From: an uncultured Candidatus Nitrosopumilus sp.
GTDB lineage: Archaea > Thermoproteota > Nitrososphaeria > Nitrososphaerales > Nitrosopumilaceae
DNA: 64,000 nucleotides
Reading direction: 5' to 3'
NCBI GenBank assembly: GCA_951812645.1
Contig: CATOSM010000001.1
Coordinates: 475,560-539,559 of the forward strand
Position 1 is the first letter of the stretch. The number at the start of each line of letters is the position of its first letter. The position numbers were made by a program, and so were the translations under genes. The notes under the pieces were generated by a model. The model was not told the DNA's origin. It did no database searches and saw nothing but the letters and a program-made list of their open reading frames with translations. Below are positions 7,941 to 16,933 of the stretch, in pieces.

Positions 7941-9596
7941 CTAATACAAATAACTCATCAGTTTAATTTGTTCTTCGGTAGAAATAACATTTTTTGTTGT
8001 TAGTATCTCTAACAAATCTTTGAACAAAGCTTTTTGTTCGGAAGACATTCCGCCAGATGGACCTTTTTCTCCAGGAGGACCGGGTGGACCCTTTGGACCG
8101 GGTGAACCTACAGGACCTTGTCCTCCAATAGGACCTTGTTCGCCAATAGAGCCAATAGGACCAACAGGACCACGTTCACCTTGTGGGCCTTGAATTCCTT
8201 GTGGACCTTGCGGGCCTTTTTCTCCAGACGGACCGGTGGTACCACGTTCACCTTGTGCGCCTTGTGGACCTTGCGGGCCTTTTTCTCCAGGAGTTCCAAT
8301 AGGACCAGTGTTTCCTTTTTCTCCAATAGGACCAACAGCACCTTTGTCGCCTTTTTCTCCTTGTGGACCAGGTACGCCAGTTAATCCTTTAGAACCAGCT
8401 GGGCCTTGTGGGCCTTGCGGGCCTTTTTCTCCAATAGGACCTTCAACTCCTTTGCTTCCTTTTTCTCCAATAGGACCAGGAGGACCGATTGGGCCTTTGT
8501 CGCCAGCTGGACCGATTGGACCAGTTAATCCTTTGTCTCCATGAGGACCAGCTGGACCGATTGGGCCTTTGTCGCCAGCTGGACCGATTGGGCCTTTGTC
8601 GCCAATAGGACCAGGACCGCCTTGAATTCCTTTTTCACCTTGAACACCACTTAATCCGGTAGGACCTTTTTCCCCAGGAGTTCCAGTAGGACCAGTTAAT
8701 CCTTTGTCTCCAATTACACCTTGTGGACCTTTGTCTCCTTTGTCTCCAGGGACTCCTCTTAATCCGGCACCACCCTTTTCGCCAATAGGACCAGTTGGTC
8801 CCTTTTCTCCCTTGTCGCCAGGAGGACCTTTTAATCCAGACGGGCCCTTTTCGCCAATAGGACCAGTTGGTCCCTTTTCTCCCTTGTCGCCAGGAGGACC
8901 GGTTATTCCTTTGTCTCCTTTGTCTCCTTTGTCTCCAGTAATTCCTTTGTCACCAGTTAGTCCTTTAGGACCTTGAATTCCTTTGTCACCAGGAGAACCT
9001 TTGTCACCAGTGGCACCTTTATCACCAGATGGGCCAGGAGGACCTTCAGGACCTTTAACACCAGCTGGACCTTGTTGGCCAGGAGGACCTTGTTGGCCTT
9101 TGTCACCAGCTGGACCAGGAGGGCCAGTCGCACCCTTGTCGCCAGGAGCGCCCTGTACACCAGCAATGCCAACGACGGTTGTCTTTGTGGAACGTTTTGG
9201 TTTAGGAGTTTCAGAAATAGTTTGAGTTTCAGGTTTAGAGATAGTTTCAGATTTTGGTTTAGATTGAGGGGATTTACCCAAAGGAACATCAAAGACAGCA
9301 TGCAAAGAGGAAAACAAGTCAGTGACAACAATCCAGACAGTATCAAGATTAGTAACAGATGCAGGTAATGGATTTGATGCAGAACCAATGGTTTCAGAGA
9401 ATAGGCCATCTTTTACTCTAAGATGGAAATTGCCTCTCCATAAAGAAGAGAATTGTTTTGTTCTAATATCGTCATCATTAGGCTTACTATCAGTAATTGC
9501 GATTTGAGCTTCATACACACCAGACTGTTTGAATGGTGCCTGTCCTTTGATCTCTAATCGGGGCTGAGATGACACAATCGTTTGTGTATATTTCAA
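7941..9596 (-). CDS. Collagen-like Gly-X-Y repeat protein
   Basis: 551 residues in three parts. Residues 1-142 form a non-repetitive N-terminal domain ending in a Ser/Thr/Lys-Pro linker. Residues 143-514 are 124 consecutive Gly-X-Y triplets without a single interruption, rich in [12 protein letters not shown] and GPP. The last 37 residues form a small helical end. Such a stretch is expected to fold as a collagen triple helix; the frequent KGD and KGE junctions are known to stabilise bacterial collagens that lack hydroxyproline. No signal peptide is seen at the N-terminus, so the route to the surface, if any, is unclear. It is a single-gene unit converging on the H1-like gene. Confidence 0.93.
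   Translation of the reverse strand: MKYTQTIVSSQPRLEIKGQAPFKQSGVYEAQIAITDSKPNDDDIRTKQFSSLWRGNFHLRVKDGLFSETIGSASNPLPASVTNLDTVWIVVTDLFSSLHAVFDVPLGKSPQSKPKSETISKPETQTISETPKPKRSTKTTVVGIAGVQGAPGDKGATGPPGPAGDKGQQGPPGQQGPAGVKGPEGPPGPSGDKGATGDKGSPGDKGIQGPKGLTGDKGITGDKGDKGDKGITGPPGDKGEKGPTGPIGEKGPSGLKGPPGDKGEKGPTGPIGEKGGAGLRGVPGDKGDKGPQGVIGDKGLTGPTGTPGEKGPTGLSGVQGEKGIQGGPGPIGDKGPIGPAGDKGPIGPAGPHGDKGLTGPIGPAGDKGPIGPPGPIGEKGSKGVEGPIGEKGPQGPQGPAGSKGLTGVPGPQGEKGDKGAVGPIGEKGNTGPIGTPGEKGPQGPQGAQGERGTTGPSGEKGPQGPQGIQGPQGERGPVGPIGSIGEQGPIGGQGPVGSPGPKGPPGPPGEKGPSGGMSSEQKALFKDLLEILTTKNVISTEEQIKLMSYLY
8046..9169. repeat. Collagen-coding GXY tandem repeat block
   Basis: The whole block is a degenerate 9-base-periodic repeat, with longer near-identical units such as the pair around 8776-8835 and 8845-8905 that both encode [16 protein letters not shown]. 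This shows internal duplications within the triple-helix region. Confidence 0.85.
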
Positions 9597-9687
9597 GTAT
9601 TTCTGTATTTATATCGAAAGATCCATAGAATGGAGAATCAATACAGTTAAGGTTGGTATTTATCTAGATAGAACCAATATTTGAGCT

Positions 9688-10809
9688 GTGAAGAAACCAT
9701 TCGGTAAAAAATCAAAGGATCCAGAGGAATCAAAACTAGAGAAGACAATTCCTCAAGAAAGGAGTCTAGTTGATGTAGATTACAACCGAAAAAAATTATT
9801 CAAAAAAGGTGTAAACCTAATGGCGGATGAAAAATTAGAAGAGGCCATAGAAGTTTTTGAACAAGCATTACGAATTGATCCAGGCAACATTGAAACATTG
9901 ATGAAAATAGGATATGCCAGATTTCACTTGGATGAACATGCAGAAGCACTAAGAGTTTATGATAAAATTTTAGATATTGACGTTACAAATCCTGAAGCTT
10001 GGAATTTGAAAGGACTAGTCCATTATGAGCAAAAAAATTATTCCAAAGCACTGGATGCAGCTCAAAAAGCAATAGAATCAGATCCGACATATGGAATGGC
10101 ATGGTACAACCAAGCATGTTTCCTATCATTGTTGAATCAAGTTCCAGAGGCACTGGAGGCTCTGAAACATTCAATTGAAATTGATGTCAAAAATGCTAGA
10201 AAATCAATTAGAGACAAAGACTTCATGAATGTTAGAATTGAAGAAGGATTCAAAAGAATTCAAGAAGTAGTAGTTTTAGAATCAGTTAGACAGGGTTATC
10301 ACACACTAGGTGCTATTGTGTGGACCACATTTTTAGATAAAGCAGATGCAGAAACAGCATTAAAAAAATTGATTGAAAAAGGACTAATTGTACAGAATGA
10401 AAAACGAGACGGATTAAGTAAAATACCAATTTATGATCTTGCGGACAATATCGCAGAAAAGATAGGTAAAGAAAAAAAAGGACTGTTTGGAATTACCAAA
10501 AAGAAATTACCAAGACCAATTAAGAATTTGAAACAGCTAAGTCAAGCAATTCATTCGGTCAAAGAAGCAATAGAGGAGGAGGATGTAGATAAAACAATAG
10601 AAATATTTGAGGAATTCATAGACCCGACAAAATCAGGAGAACAGATGATAGAGAAATTCTTTGACGAACACAGGGAAATAAGATTGTGGAAAATTAGATT
10701 GCAAGATAGAGGAACAGACTATCTAATTGACAATAAAGAAAAGATGATCGTTCTATTTGATAACATAGAAGGAACAGTAACGAAAAAACTCAGAGATGAG
10801 ATTTCCTAA
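9688..10809 (+). CDS. Tetratricopeptide repeat protein
   Basis: 373 residues. A basic N-terminal tail is followed by at least three TPR units at about residues 36-170 (EAIEVFEQALRIDPGNIETL, EALRVYDKILDIDVTNPEAW, KALDAAQKAIESDPTYGMAW), a protein-protein interaction scaffold. The C-terminal half is helical with an apparent winged-helix-like segment (about 200-260) and no recognised family. The start is GTG at 9688; there is no ATG that keeps the basic tail. Partner unknown. Confidence 0.85.
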   Translation: MKKPFGKKSKDPEESKLEKTIPQERSLVDVDYNRKKLFKKGVNLMADEKLEEAIEVFEQALRIDPGNIETLMKIGYARFHLDEHAEALRVYDKILDIDVTNPEAWNLKGLVHYEQKNYSKALDAAQKAIESDPTYGMAWYNQACFLSLLNQVPEALEALKHSIEIDVKNARKSIRDKDFMNVRIEEGFKRIQEVVVLESVRQGYHTLGAIVWTTFLDKADAETALKKLIEKGLIVQNEKRDGLSKIPIYDLADNIAEKIGKEKKGLFGITKKKLPRPIKNLKQLSQAIHSVKEAIEEEDVDKTIEIFEEFIDPTKSGEQMIEKFFDEHREIRLWKIRLQDRGTDYLIDNKEKMIVLFDNIEGTVTKKLRDEIS

Positions 10810-11616
10810 TTATTCTGCAGATAAATCCCAATAGTTAGCATCTTCCTGTTTAGAAGTTGGTTTCTCTAGATTTTTCCATTCTTTAAAAGAACGAACGTAT
10901 AATTTTGCATTTGGCAATCCAGCTGATTTTAGAGCATAGTATGCCAATCCAGAAAGAGTACCTACACTTCCACAATAGGTAATAATTTCAGAATTGCCAG
11001 TCACCCCTCGATTATCCAATAATCGTTTCATGTCATCTTTTGGGCGCAATATCTTATCATTTGAGGCCAAGGTTCGATAAGGCAAACTAACGGCACCGGG
11101 AATATGCTGTTCAAGGAAATTCAGCCTTTCTCGATTATCAATCAAAATAACGTCATCTCGGGATTTGGCAGTTTCCAAATAATCAGAAGTTGCCAGAATA
11201 TCAGATCGTAATTTCATAGAATGATCTTTTGCTTGAACGTCTGGAGCATCAGCATCATTTTCCAATCCAAGAGATTTCCAATTACTGTACGTGGTATCAA
11301 GTAATGTCACATCAGAATGCCCCAAATATTCCAAAGTCCATGCAACCCTAGATGCCAAAGCACCAAAGGTATCATCATAAACAACTACAGGGGTTTCATC
11401 GTCGATTCCCATAGAATTAACAAGTTTCAAGACACGTTCAGGACTGTCATCAGACAAAAGATTAGCCAGAGGTAAATTTACAGCAGAGGGAATATGATCT
11501 TGTTTGTAATCATTTTCTCTTCTAACATCAATAACTCTAACACTTTTGTCTCGAATTTCAGAACGTAAGGAATCTACATCAGTTGTAATTTTATTTGAAT
11601 CTGTCAAGCAGCACAT
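10810..11616 (-). CDS. Two-domain rhodanese (thiosulfate/mercaptopyruvate sulfurtransferase)
   Basis: 268 residues with tandem rhodanese domains. The N-terminal domain lacks the active Cys, as usual for two-domain forms; the C-terminal domain has the loop ITYCGSVGTLSG with the persulfide-carrying Cys. It moves sulfane sulfur from thiosulfate or 3-mercaptopyruvate to an acceptor. The start overlaps the 3' end of the siroheme reductase gene by 13 bases, which argues for translational coupling and a shared role in sulfur assimilation. Confidence 0.92.
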   Translation of the reverse strand: MCCLTDSNKITTDVDSLRSEIRDKSVRVIDVRRENDYKQDHIPSAVNLPLANLLSDDSPERVLKLVNSMGIDDETPVVVYDDTFGALASRVAWTLEYLGHSDVTLLDTTYSNWKSLGLENDADAPDVQAKDHSMKLRSDILATSDYLETAKSRDDVILIDNRERLNFLEQHIPGAVSLPYRTLASNDKILRPKDDMKRLLDNRGVTGNSEIITYCGSVGTLSGLAYYALKSAGLPNAKLYVRSFKEWKNLEKPTSKQEDANYWDLSAE

Positions 11617-13409
11617 TCACCTTTTCCGGTCTTGGTGTGATAACCAGTATCACTGCCATAATCCAAATAAAAGTCAGGATCTTCCTCAATGGTTGGAGGA
11701 ATAATCAAGGGTTCCAGTATCTTTTTGACGTCTGCAAGGGATTTAATTTCAGAATCCTCATTTCCATTTACAACTCTATGAATCCAAGACTTCAAAGTGT
11801 CATCAGATTTTTTATTTACCTTGAAAACTTCAATCACTTTAAGAATTACAGGAATTACTCTTTTTGCAGGAACCCTAAGTAGCGTTTGTCCCAACATAGT
11901 ATCACCATCAGAACGACCACCTACGGACATCTGATAATTTGCATACATGTCTTTTCCAACACGGCCACCACCGCCAAAGAATCCAAGAGTAGCAATACCA
12001 TGTTGTCCACAAGAGTTAGGACATCCACTTATCTTAATTGAGGAATCAACAAGATCCTCATCCTCATCTAGCTTTAACTCAAGGAATTTTCTTTGGATTT
12101 CTTTGGCTAATCTATGGGAATTAGTCAGTGCAAGATTACAAGAGGTAGTTCCAGAACATCCAATTGGAGTAGTCATGGTCAAAGCACCGGATTTTGCCAA
12201 TCCAGCTTCAATGAGTTTAGAATACAATCTAGGTAAATCATCCTCATGGACGTATCTTAAGGCCATGTTTTGCGTGAATCCAGATCTAGCCTTACCTTCG
12301 GAAGAGAAATTGCGAATGATATCAGCCAGACTGTAAAGTTGACTTGCAGTAATATCACCTGCCTCAAGAGTCAAAAATACAGAATGATAGTTGTCTTGAG
12401 TCTGTTTTACAGTATTTGTTTTGAGCCATCTGGCATATCCATCAGGGGTTGTTTCGCCACCATTTTCGTCAGAAATTCTAATCGTTCTTTTAATTTCGTT
12501 TGGAGTATGATCAGCATCCAGTTGAGTGATAACTGATTGGGTAGCTCTAACGATAGCCCTCTCTTTTAAGACAAGATTTTGGAAGTTATCCCAACCCATG
12601 TCATTTACAAGATATCTCATTCTATTGCGTGCAAGATTTTTTCTATCACCCAATCTATCAAATATCCTCATAACAGCAATCGAAGTATAAAGCAAATCTT
12701 CTTCAGGAGTAAAGTCTTCTAATTGATGCCCTACAAAAGATTTGTTTCCTAACCCACCGCCAAGGAAAATTTTGAATCCTCTCTGAGGAGAACCATCTAT
12801 TTCTTGAATTTGAGGAATTAAACCTACATCAACAATTCTGACCATTCCATGTTTTTCACAACATGTAAAATTGAATTTGAATTTACGAGGAAGGTTTTGA
12901 GCCATAGGGTTTCGCAAAAAGAATCTTGCAGTTGCAAGAGCGTATGGAGTCGCATCAAATTCTTCATCAGGACAAACACCAGATAAAGGACTGCACATTA
13001 CATTTCGTACAGAGTTTCCACATGCTTCTCTAGAAGTCAAACCAACTTCAGCTAAACTGCGCATTATTTCTGAAACATCTTCTAAAACTACCCAATGAAG
13101 TTGAATATTTTCCCTAGTTGAAAAATGAGCACTGCCTATAGAATATTGCTCACTTAGTTGAGATATTTTTTCGAGTTGTTCAGGGTAAACTTCTCCAGCT
13201 GGGAGTTTAATTCTAACCATGGCATAATCGCCAGTCATTCTAGTGCCATATGCGCCATTTTGGAGTCTAAATCTTCTAAAACTATCTTCGTCATATTTTC
13301 CTTGACGGAATAATTTCACAGTTTTTGCAAAATTATCAGCCTCTTCAATTCTAGCCCAGTTTATTTTAGACTTTACAGAATCAGGACGAGATTGTTCTAG
13401 ATTAGACAT
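11604..13409 (-). CDS. Siroheme/4Fe-4S ferredoxin-dependent sulfite or nitrite reductase
   Basis: 601 residues with two ferredoxin-like half domains and two siroheme half domains. The metal ligands are visible as C418-x5-C424 (GCSGTTSC) and C463-x3-C467 (GCPNSCGQ). The family makes six-electron reductions: sulfite to sulfide or nitrite to ammonia. Overlap with rhodanese and proximity to cysteine synthase and TusA favour assimilatory sulfite reduction, but the sequence alone does not decide. It is slightly longer than typical NirA-type enzymes, with extra residues at the C-terminus ending in GECAA. Divergent from thi4. Confidence 0.9.
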   Translation of the reverse strand: MSNLEQSRPDSVKSKINWARIEEADNFAKTVKLFRQGKYDEDSFRRFRLQNGAYGTRMTGDYAMVRIKLPAGEVYPEQLEKISQLSEQYSIGSAHFSTRENIQLHWVVLEDVSEIMRSLAEVGLTSREACGNSVRNVMCSPLSGVCPDEEFDATPYALATARFFLRNPMAQNLPRKFKFNFTCCEKHGMVRIVDVGLIPQIQEIDGSPQRGFKIFLGGGLGNKSFVGHQLEDFTPEEDLLYTSIAVMRIFDRLGDRKNLARNRMRYLVNDMGWDNFQNLVLKERAIVRATQSVITQLDADHTPNEIKRTIRISDENGGETTPDGYARWLKTNTVKQTQDNYHSVFLTLEAGDITASQLYSLADIIRNFSSEGKARSGFTQNMALRYVHEDDLPRLYSKLIEAGLAKSGALTMTTPIGCSGTTSCNLALTNSHRLAKEIQRKFLELKLDEDEDLVDSSIKISGCPNSCGQHGIATLGFFGGGGRVGKDMYANYQMSVGGRSDGDTMLGQTLLRVPAKRVIPVILKVIEVFKVNKKSDDTLKSWIHRVVNGNEDSEIKSLADVKKILEPLIIPPTIEEDPDFYLDYGSDTGYHTKTGKGECAA

Positions 13410-13572
13410 TGTTAATACAAAGGAATTTCTTTTGGTTTGGATATAAATTTTTGATATTTGCAGTTTTTAAGAGAAATATTTTCTTCAAGGTACAAAATTT
13501 CCTATTTCCATGCTACGATAAAATTATGAAAATCATTAGTATTGCCTAATTTTGAAGATAGTTTGTGGCAAA

Positions 13573-13589
13573 GTATTAATTGTTAATAC
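13573..13589. promoter_or_regulatory. Inverted repeat upstream of thi4
   Basis: GTATTAA-TTG-TTAATAC is a perfect 7-base inverted repeat, 15 bases before the thi4 ATG. The half site with its spacer (TTGTTAATAC) also occurs at 13409-13418, directly before the start codon of the divergent reductase gene. It may be an operator, or simply AT-rich promoter sequence. Confidence 0.35.
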
Positions 13590-13603
13590 GGAAACGCAAC
13601 AAT

Positions 13604-14422
13604 ATGCAAGAAGCAGCAGTTGCAGAAAAATCAGACAAAATATTTACCGACGTACGTGAAGTTGAAATTACACGTGCAATTGCAAATGAATTTCATGACG
13701 TATTAATTGACAGAGCAGAATCAGATGTCATCATTATTGGTGCAGGTCCTGCAGGATTGACAGCAAGTAGAGAACTCTCAAACATGGGTTACAAAGTTTT
13801 AGTTATTGAACAAAACAATTACCTGGGAGGAGGCTATTGGTTAGGGGGATACATGATGAATCCAGTCACAGTTAGAGAACCCGCTCAAAAAATTTGGGAC
13901 GAGTTAGGCATACCGTACAAGAAAGCAGGTGAGGGATTATACTTGACGCCAGGACCACATGCAGTGTCAAAACTAATTGCAGGTGCATGTGATGCAGGAG
14001 TAAAATTTCTCCAATTAACAAAATTCGATGACTTGGTATTAAAAAACGGAAGAGTTGCAGGAATTGTCGTCAATTGGATGCCGGTTTCAGCATTGCCACG
14101 TAACATTACATGTGTTGATCCGGTTGCCTTTGAGGCAAAAATAATCATCGATGCGTCAGGTCACGATTCAGTCGGAGTAAAAAGACTTGTAGATAGGGGA
14201 TTGGCAGAATGGAAAGGAATGGAACCAATGTTTGTCAACGATGGAGAAGAACATGTAGTACACAAAACAGGAGAAGTATATCCAGGATTAGTTGCAACAG
14301 GAATGTCAGTAACGGAAACCCACGGATTATCTAGAATGGGACCAACGTTTGGTTCAATGCTATACTCTGGAAAAAGAGCAGCGGAAATTACAGCACAAAA
14401 AATCAAAGAGTTAGAAAGATAA
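13604..14422 (+). CDS. thi4: Thi4-type thiazole synthase
   Basis: 272 residues from the ATG at 13604; a TTG at 13580 lies inside the upstream inverted repeat and is less likely. The Rossmann motif VIIIGAGPAGLTAS is at 42-55. Thi4 makes the thiazole phosphate precursor of thiamine from NAD and glycine. The catalytic position carries Cys170 in NITCVDP, as in yeast Thi4 where that Cys donates its sulfur in a single turnover; methanogen enzymes have His there and use sulfide. The start of the next gene is 23 bases downstream. No TPP riboswitch motif is seen upstream. Confidence 0.92.
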   Translation: MQEAAVAEKSDKIFTDVREVEITRAIANEFHDVLIDRAESDVIIIGAGPAGLTASRELSNMGYKVLVIEQNNYLGGGYWLGGYMMNPVTVREPAQKIWDELGIPYKKAGEGLYLTPGPHAVSKLIAGACDAGVKFLQLTKFDDLVLKNGRVAGIVVNWMPVSALPRNITCVDPVAFEAKIIIDASGHDSVGVKRLVDRGLAEWKGMEPMFVNDGEEHVVHKTGEVYPGLVATGMSVTETHGLSRMGPTFGSMLYSGKRAAEITAQKIKELER

Positions 14423-14445
14423 GCGATTGGAACGTCTTTCCAATA

Positions 14446-15195
14446 TTGAAGATTTCTAAAATCATCCTATATGATGAGCCCACAGTTCCTGAAATTCAAA
14501 TTGAAAATACAAAGAGATTCATCAAGAGCATATTTCCAACTGAAATTGAAATAAAAAGGAATTTTTTTGAAACAATAGATGAGAACACGTGTGAAAAAAT
14601 AGCATCCACACGGATTTTTGATTTAAAAAAGCAATACAAAAAACACATTCCTAATTCAGAGGAAATCCAAATCGAAAAAGAAAACAAAGACATGTCTGAA
14701 AATGAAGAGATGATATTGTATGATGGATTTGAATTGCAAAACATCATCATCAAACAAATTCCAACAACAGAAAATACTTTACATGTGATTTTTACAAACA
14801 AGCTTACAGCCACATTTGATGAAAGTGATTTCAGATATCATGCAAGAGCAATAATCGGGTCAAACCCAACAATCATTTCAACTACAGGAATCATAGAGGC
14901 ACCGGCAAAACCAAAACAATACTATTTAGATCTAATGACTGGTCTTTCAAAAAATAAAATACAAGAAAAATACAAAGGTCAATTTTTAGAATATCATGAT
15001 CCAAGAATAGCAGAAATCATCGAAGGGCATCTGTTACAATCCATAATGTATCATGAAACAGGAGAAGCGTTTTGTGATAAAAAAGAATGCAGGTTGTTCA
15101 ATGCGCATTGGCAAAAAGATTTGTTTTATTCACAAATAGAAAACAAAAGGATGTGTAAAAGACATTCTAAAATTATAGAAAACATTAGAAAATGA
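14446..15195 (+). CDS. Putative metallopeptidase-like protein (DUF6775-like)
   Basis: 249 residues, start TTG at 14446. The C-terminal part holds HETGEAFCDKKEC (His203, Cys210, Cys215) and CKRH (Cys237, His240). Spacing of these residues recalls the Cys cluster at the end of archaemetzincins (HC-x4-C and a later Cys pair), but the HExxH catalytic helix is not present in its usual form. The name DUF6775 is from memory of archaeal annotations and is not verified. The gene follows thi4 closely on the same strand. Confidence 0.6.
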   Translation: MKISKIILYDEPTVPEIQIENTKRFIKSIFPTEIEIKRNFFETIDENTCEKIASTRIFDLKKQYKKHIPNSEEIQIEKENKDMSENEEMILYDGFELQNIIIKQIPTTENTLHVIFTNKLTATFDESDFRYHARAIIGSNPTIISTTGIIEAPAKPKQYYLDLMTGLSKNKIQEKYKGQFLEYHDPRIAEIIEGHLLQSIMYHETGEAFCDKKECRLFNAHWQKDLFYSQIENKRMCKRHSKIIENIRK

Positions 15196-15241
15196 AAAAG
15201 GATATTCACTTAAATTATTGGAATAAAGACAACTAGACATC

Positions 15242-16237
15242 ATGATGGCAGCAGATGAAGGATCAGCAGTACTGGAAACCAGAGATGATGAACCAATCAA
15301 ATCAGATAAGACAAAAACAAAATTTGATGTAGTAATTATTGGCGCAGGTCCTTCAGGATATACCGCTGGAATTTATTGCTCAAGAGCAGGATATGACACC
15401 CTAATTTTATCAGGACTGCTTCCAGGAGGACAGCTAGTCAATACTACAGAAGTGGAAAATTACCCAGGATTTGAAAACGGAATCATGGGTCCAGATTTAA
15501 TGATAGATATGAGAAAACAATCTCAAAGGATGGGCACCACTATCGTAGATGATGTAGTAGTAGATGTAGATTTTAGACGTAAACCTTTCAAAGTATTAAC
15601 AGCATCAGAAGAATACGAGGGTCGTGCAGTAATTATTGCAACGGGTGCAAACCCAAGAAAGCTAGGGGTGGAAGGTGAAGAAACTTTTAGCGGGAAAGGC
15701 GTATCATATTGTGCAACATGTGATGGGCCATTCTTTAGAAATCAGGAGATAGTTGTTGTCGGAGGAGGGGACTCAGCAATCGAAGAAGCAACGTTTCTAA
15801 CAAAATTTGCAACAAATGTTCATTTGATACACAGAAGAAAGGAATTGCGCGCAAGTAAGGTTATGCAAGAAAGAGCTTTCAATAATGAAAAAATAAAACT
15901 CCATCTTGACTCAGCGGTGGTAAACATCAATGGAGATCAAAAAATACAACAAGCAGTATTAAAAAATCTGAAGACAGACGAGGAGACAACATTAGATGCA
16001 GGAGGATTATTTGTTGCGATTGGACACGAGCCAAACACGCAACTGTTTAAGGGTCAAATAGACTTGGATGATGAAGGATACATAGTATTAAAAAATAAAA
16101 CACTCACCAATGTTGAAGGAGTCTTTGCAGCAGGCGATGTACATGATAAAACCTATAGACAGGCAATAACTGCGGCTGCATTTGGATGTATGGCAGCGAT
16201 TGATGTAGATAAATATCTTACAGAAAACCAAGAATGA
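15242..16237 (+). CDS. trxB: Thioredoxin reductase
   Basis: 331 residues. FAD motif GAGPSGYTAG at about 34-43, NADPH motif VVGGGDSAIEEA, and the redox-active pair C157-A-T-C160 followed by DGPFF. It passes electrons from NAD(P)H to thioredoxin-like proteins in the cytoplasm. The first 25 residues before the Rossmann fold are an unusual charged extension; an internal start would remove them but no better site is visible. Same strand as thi4 and the gene at 14446. Confidence 0.95.
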   Translation: MMAADEGSAVLETRDDEPIKSDKTKTKFDVVIIGAGPSGYTAGIYCSRAGYDTLILSGLLPGGQLVNTTEVENYPGFENGIMGPDLMIDMRKQSQRMGTTIVDDVVVDVDFRRKPFKVLTASEEYEGRAVIIATGANPRKLGVEGEETFSGKGVSYCATCDGPFFRNQEIVVVGGGDSAIEEATFLTKFATNVHLIHRRKELRASKVMQERAFNNEKIKLHLDSAVVNINGDQKIQQAVLKNLKTDEETTLDAGGLFVAIGHEPNTQLFKGQIDLDDEGYIVLKNKTLTNVEGVFAAGDVHDKTYRQAITAAAFGCMAAIDVDKYLTENQE

Positions 16238-16456
16238 AAAACGCTTGAACGAATTCCAGTAAAAGGAAATTTACACCATTCAACAATTTCAATATAGAAA
16301 AAAACCCCCGTACAAACGGTCCACGGAACATTTTAAAACATTGCAAATCACAGAACGGGATTGATTTTGTGAAGAATGCACATCATTTTGCTCAAAAGAA
16401 TCAGAAAAAGAATGGAATGAATCAAACTCTTTATTGTGAGAAGATAAAACAAAAGT

Positions 16457-16930
16457 ATGAGTCAAGATTCAGAGAGATTGAAAAAATCTGCTAAAGAGCA
16501 CAGCGATAAGTTAGCGTCATTAGGCATGGAATTAGCAAAAATTCAATTCAGTTACAGAGTTGAAGAAAAAACAAAGAAAGAATATTGGGATGAAAGAATC
16601 AATCATTTTGCAAAATATAACAAAAGAGGTTTAGAATACTACAATCAAGTTCATGCAATAATGAATCTTGTAAATAAGGAAGAAGCGCAAATTTTCCTTT
16701 TACGAATAAGCAAATTCAGACAATTGAGTGTAGAATTGACAGAAAATATGGAAAAAATTAAAGAAAACCCATCAATAATAGATTCTAAAGATAAGCAACA
16801 AAGTCTATGGAGTAAAGAAATTAAAAATAAAATTACAGAACAAAGCAATGCATGTTTACGACATGAAATGGGTATGAATGCGTCATTTAGAGAATTTTAC
16901 GAGAAACATCTCAAGAAAATTTTAGAATAA
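16457..16930 (+). CDS. Uncharacterised helical protein
   Basis: 157 residues, charged and almost entirely predicted helical with a coiled-coil look (SERLKKSAKEHSDKLASLG at the start). No Cys-rich or catalytic motif is visible. Start ATG at 16457. It converges on the cysteine synthase gene with three bases between stops. Unknown function. Confidence 0.65.
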   Translation: MSQDSERLKKSAKEHSDKLASLGMELAKIQFSYRVEEKTKKEYWDERINHFAKYNKRGLEYYNQVHAIMNLVNKEEAQIFLLRISKFRQLSVELTENMEKIKENPSIIDSKDKQQSLWSKEIKNKITEQSNACLRHEMGMNASFREFYEKHLKKILE

Positions 16931-16933
16931 TTC

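Noticed and set aside
8108..8976. Open frames on both strands inside the collagen-like gene
   Set aside because: The GGN-rich repeat leaves other frames open; their products are low-complexity reflections of Gly-X-Y coding.
13410..13603. TPP riboswitch before thi4
   Set aside because: The conserved CUGAGA and related core elements are not seen.
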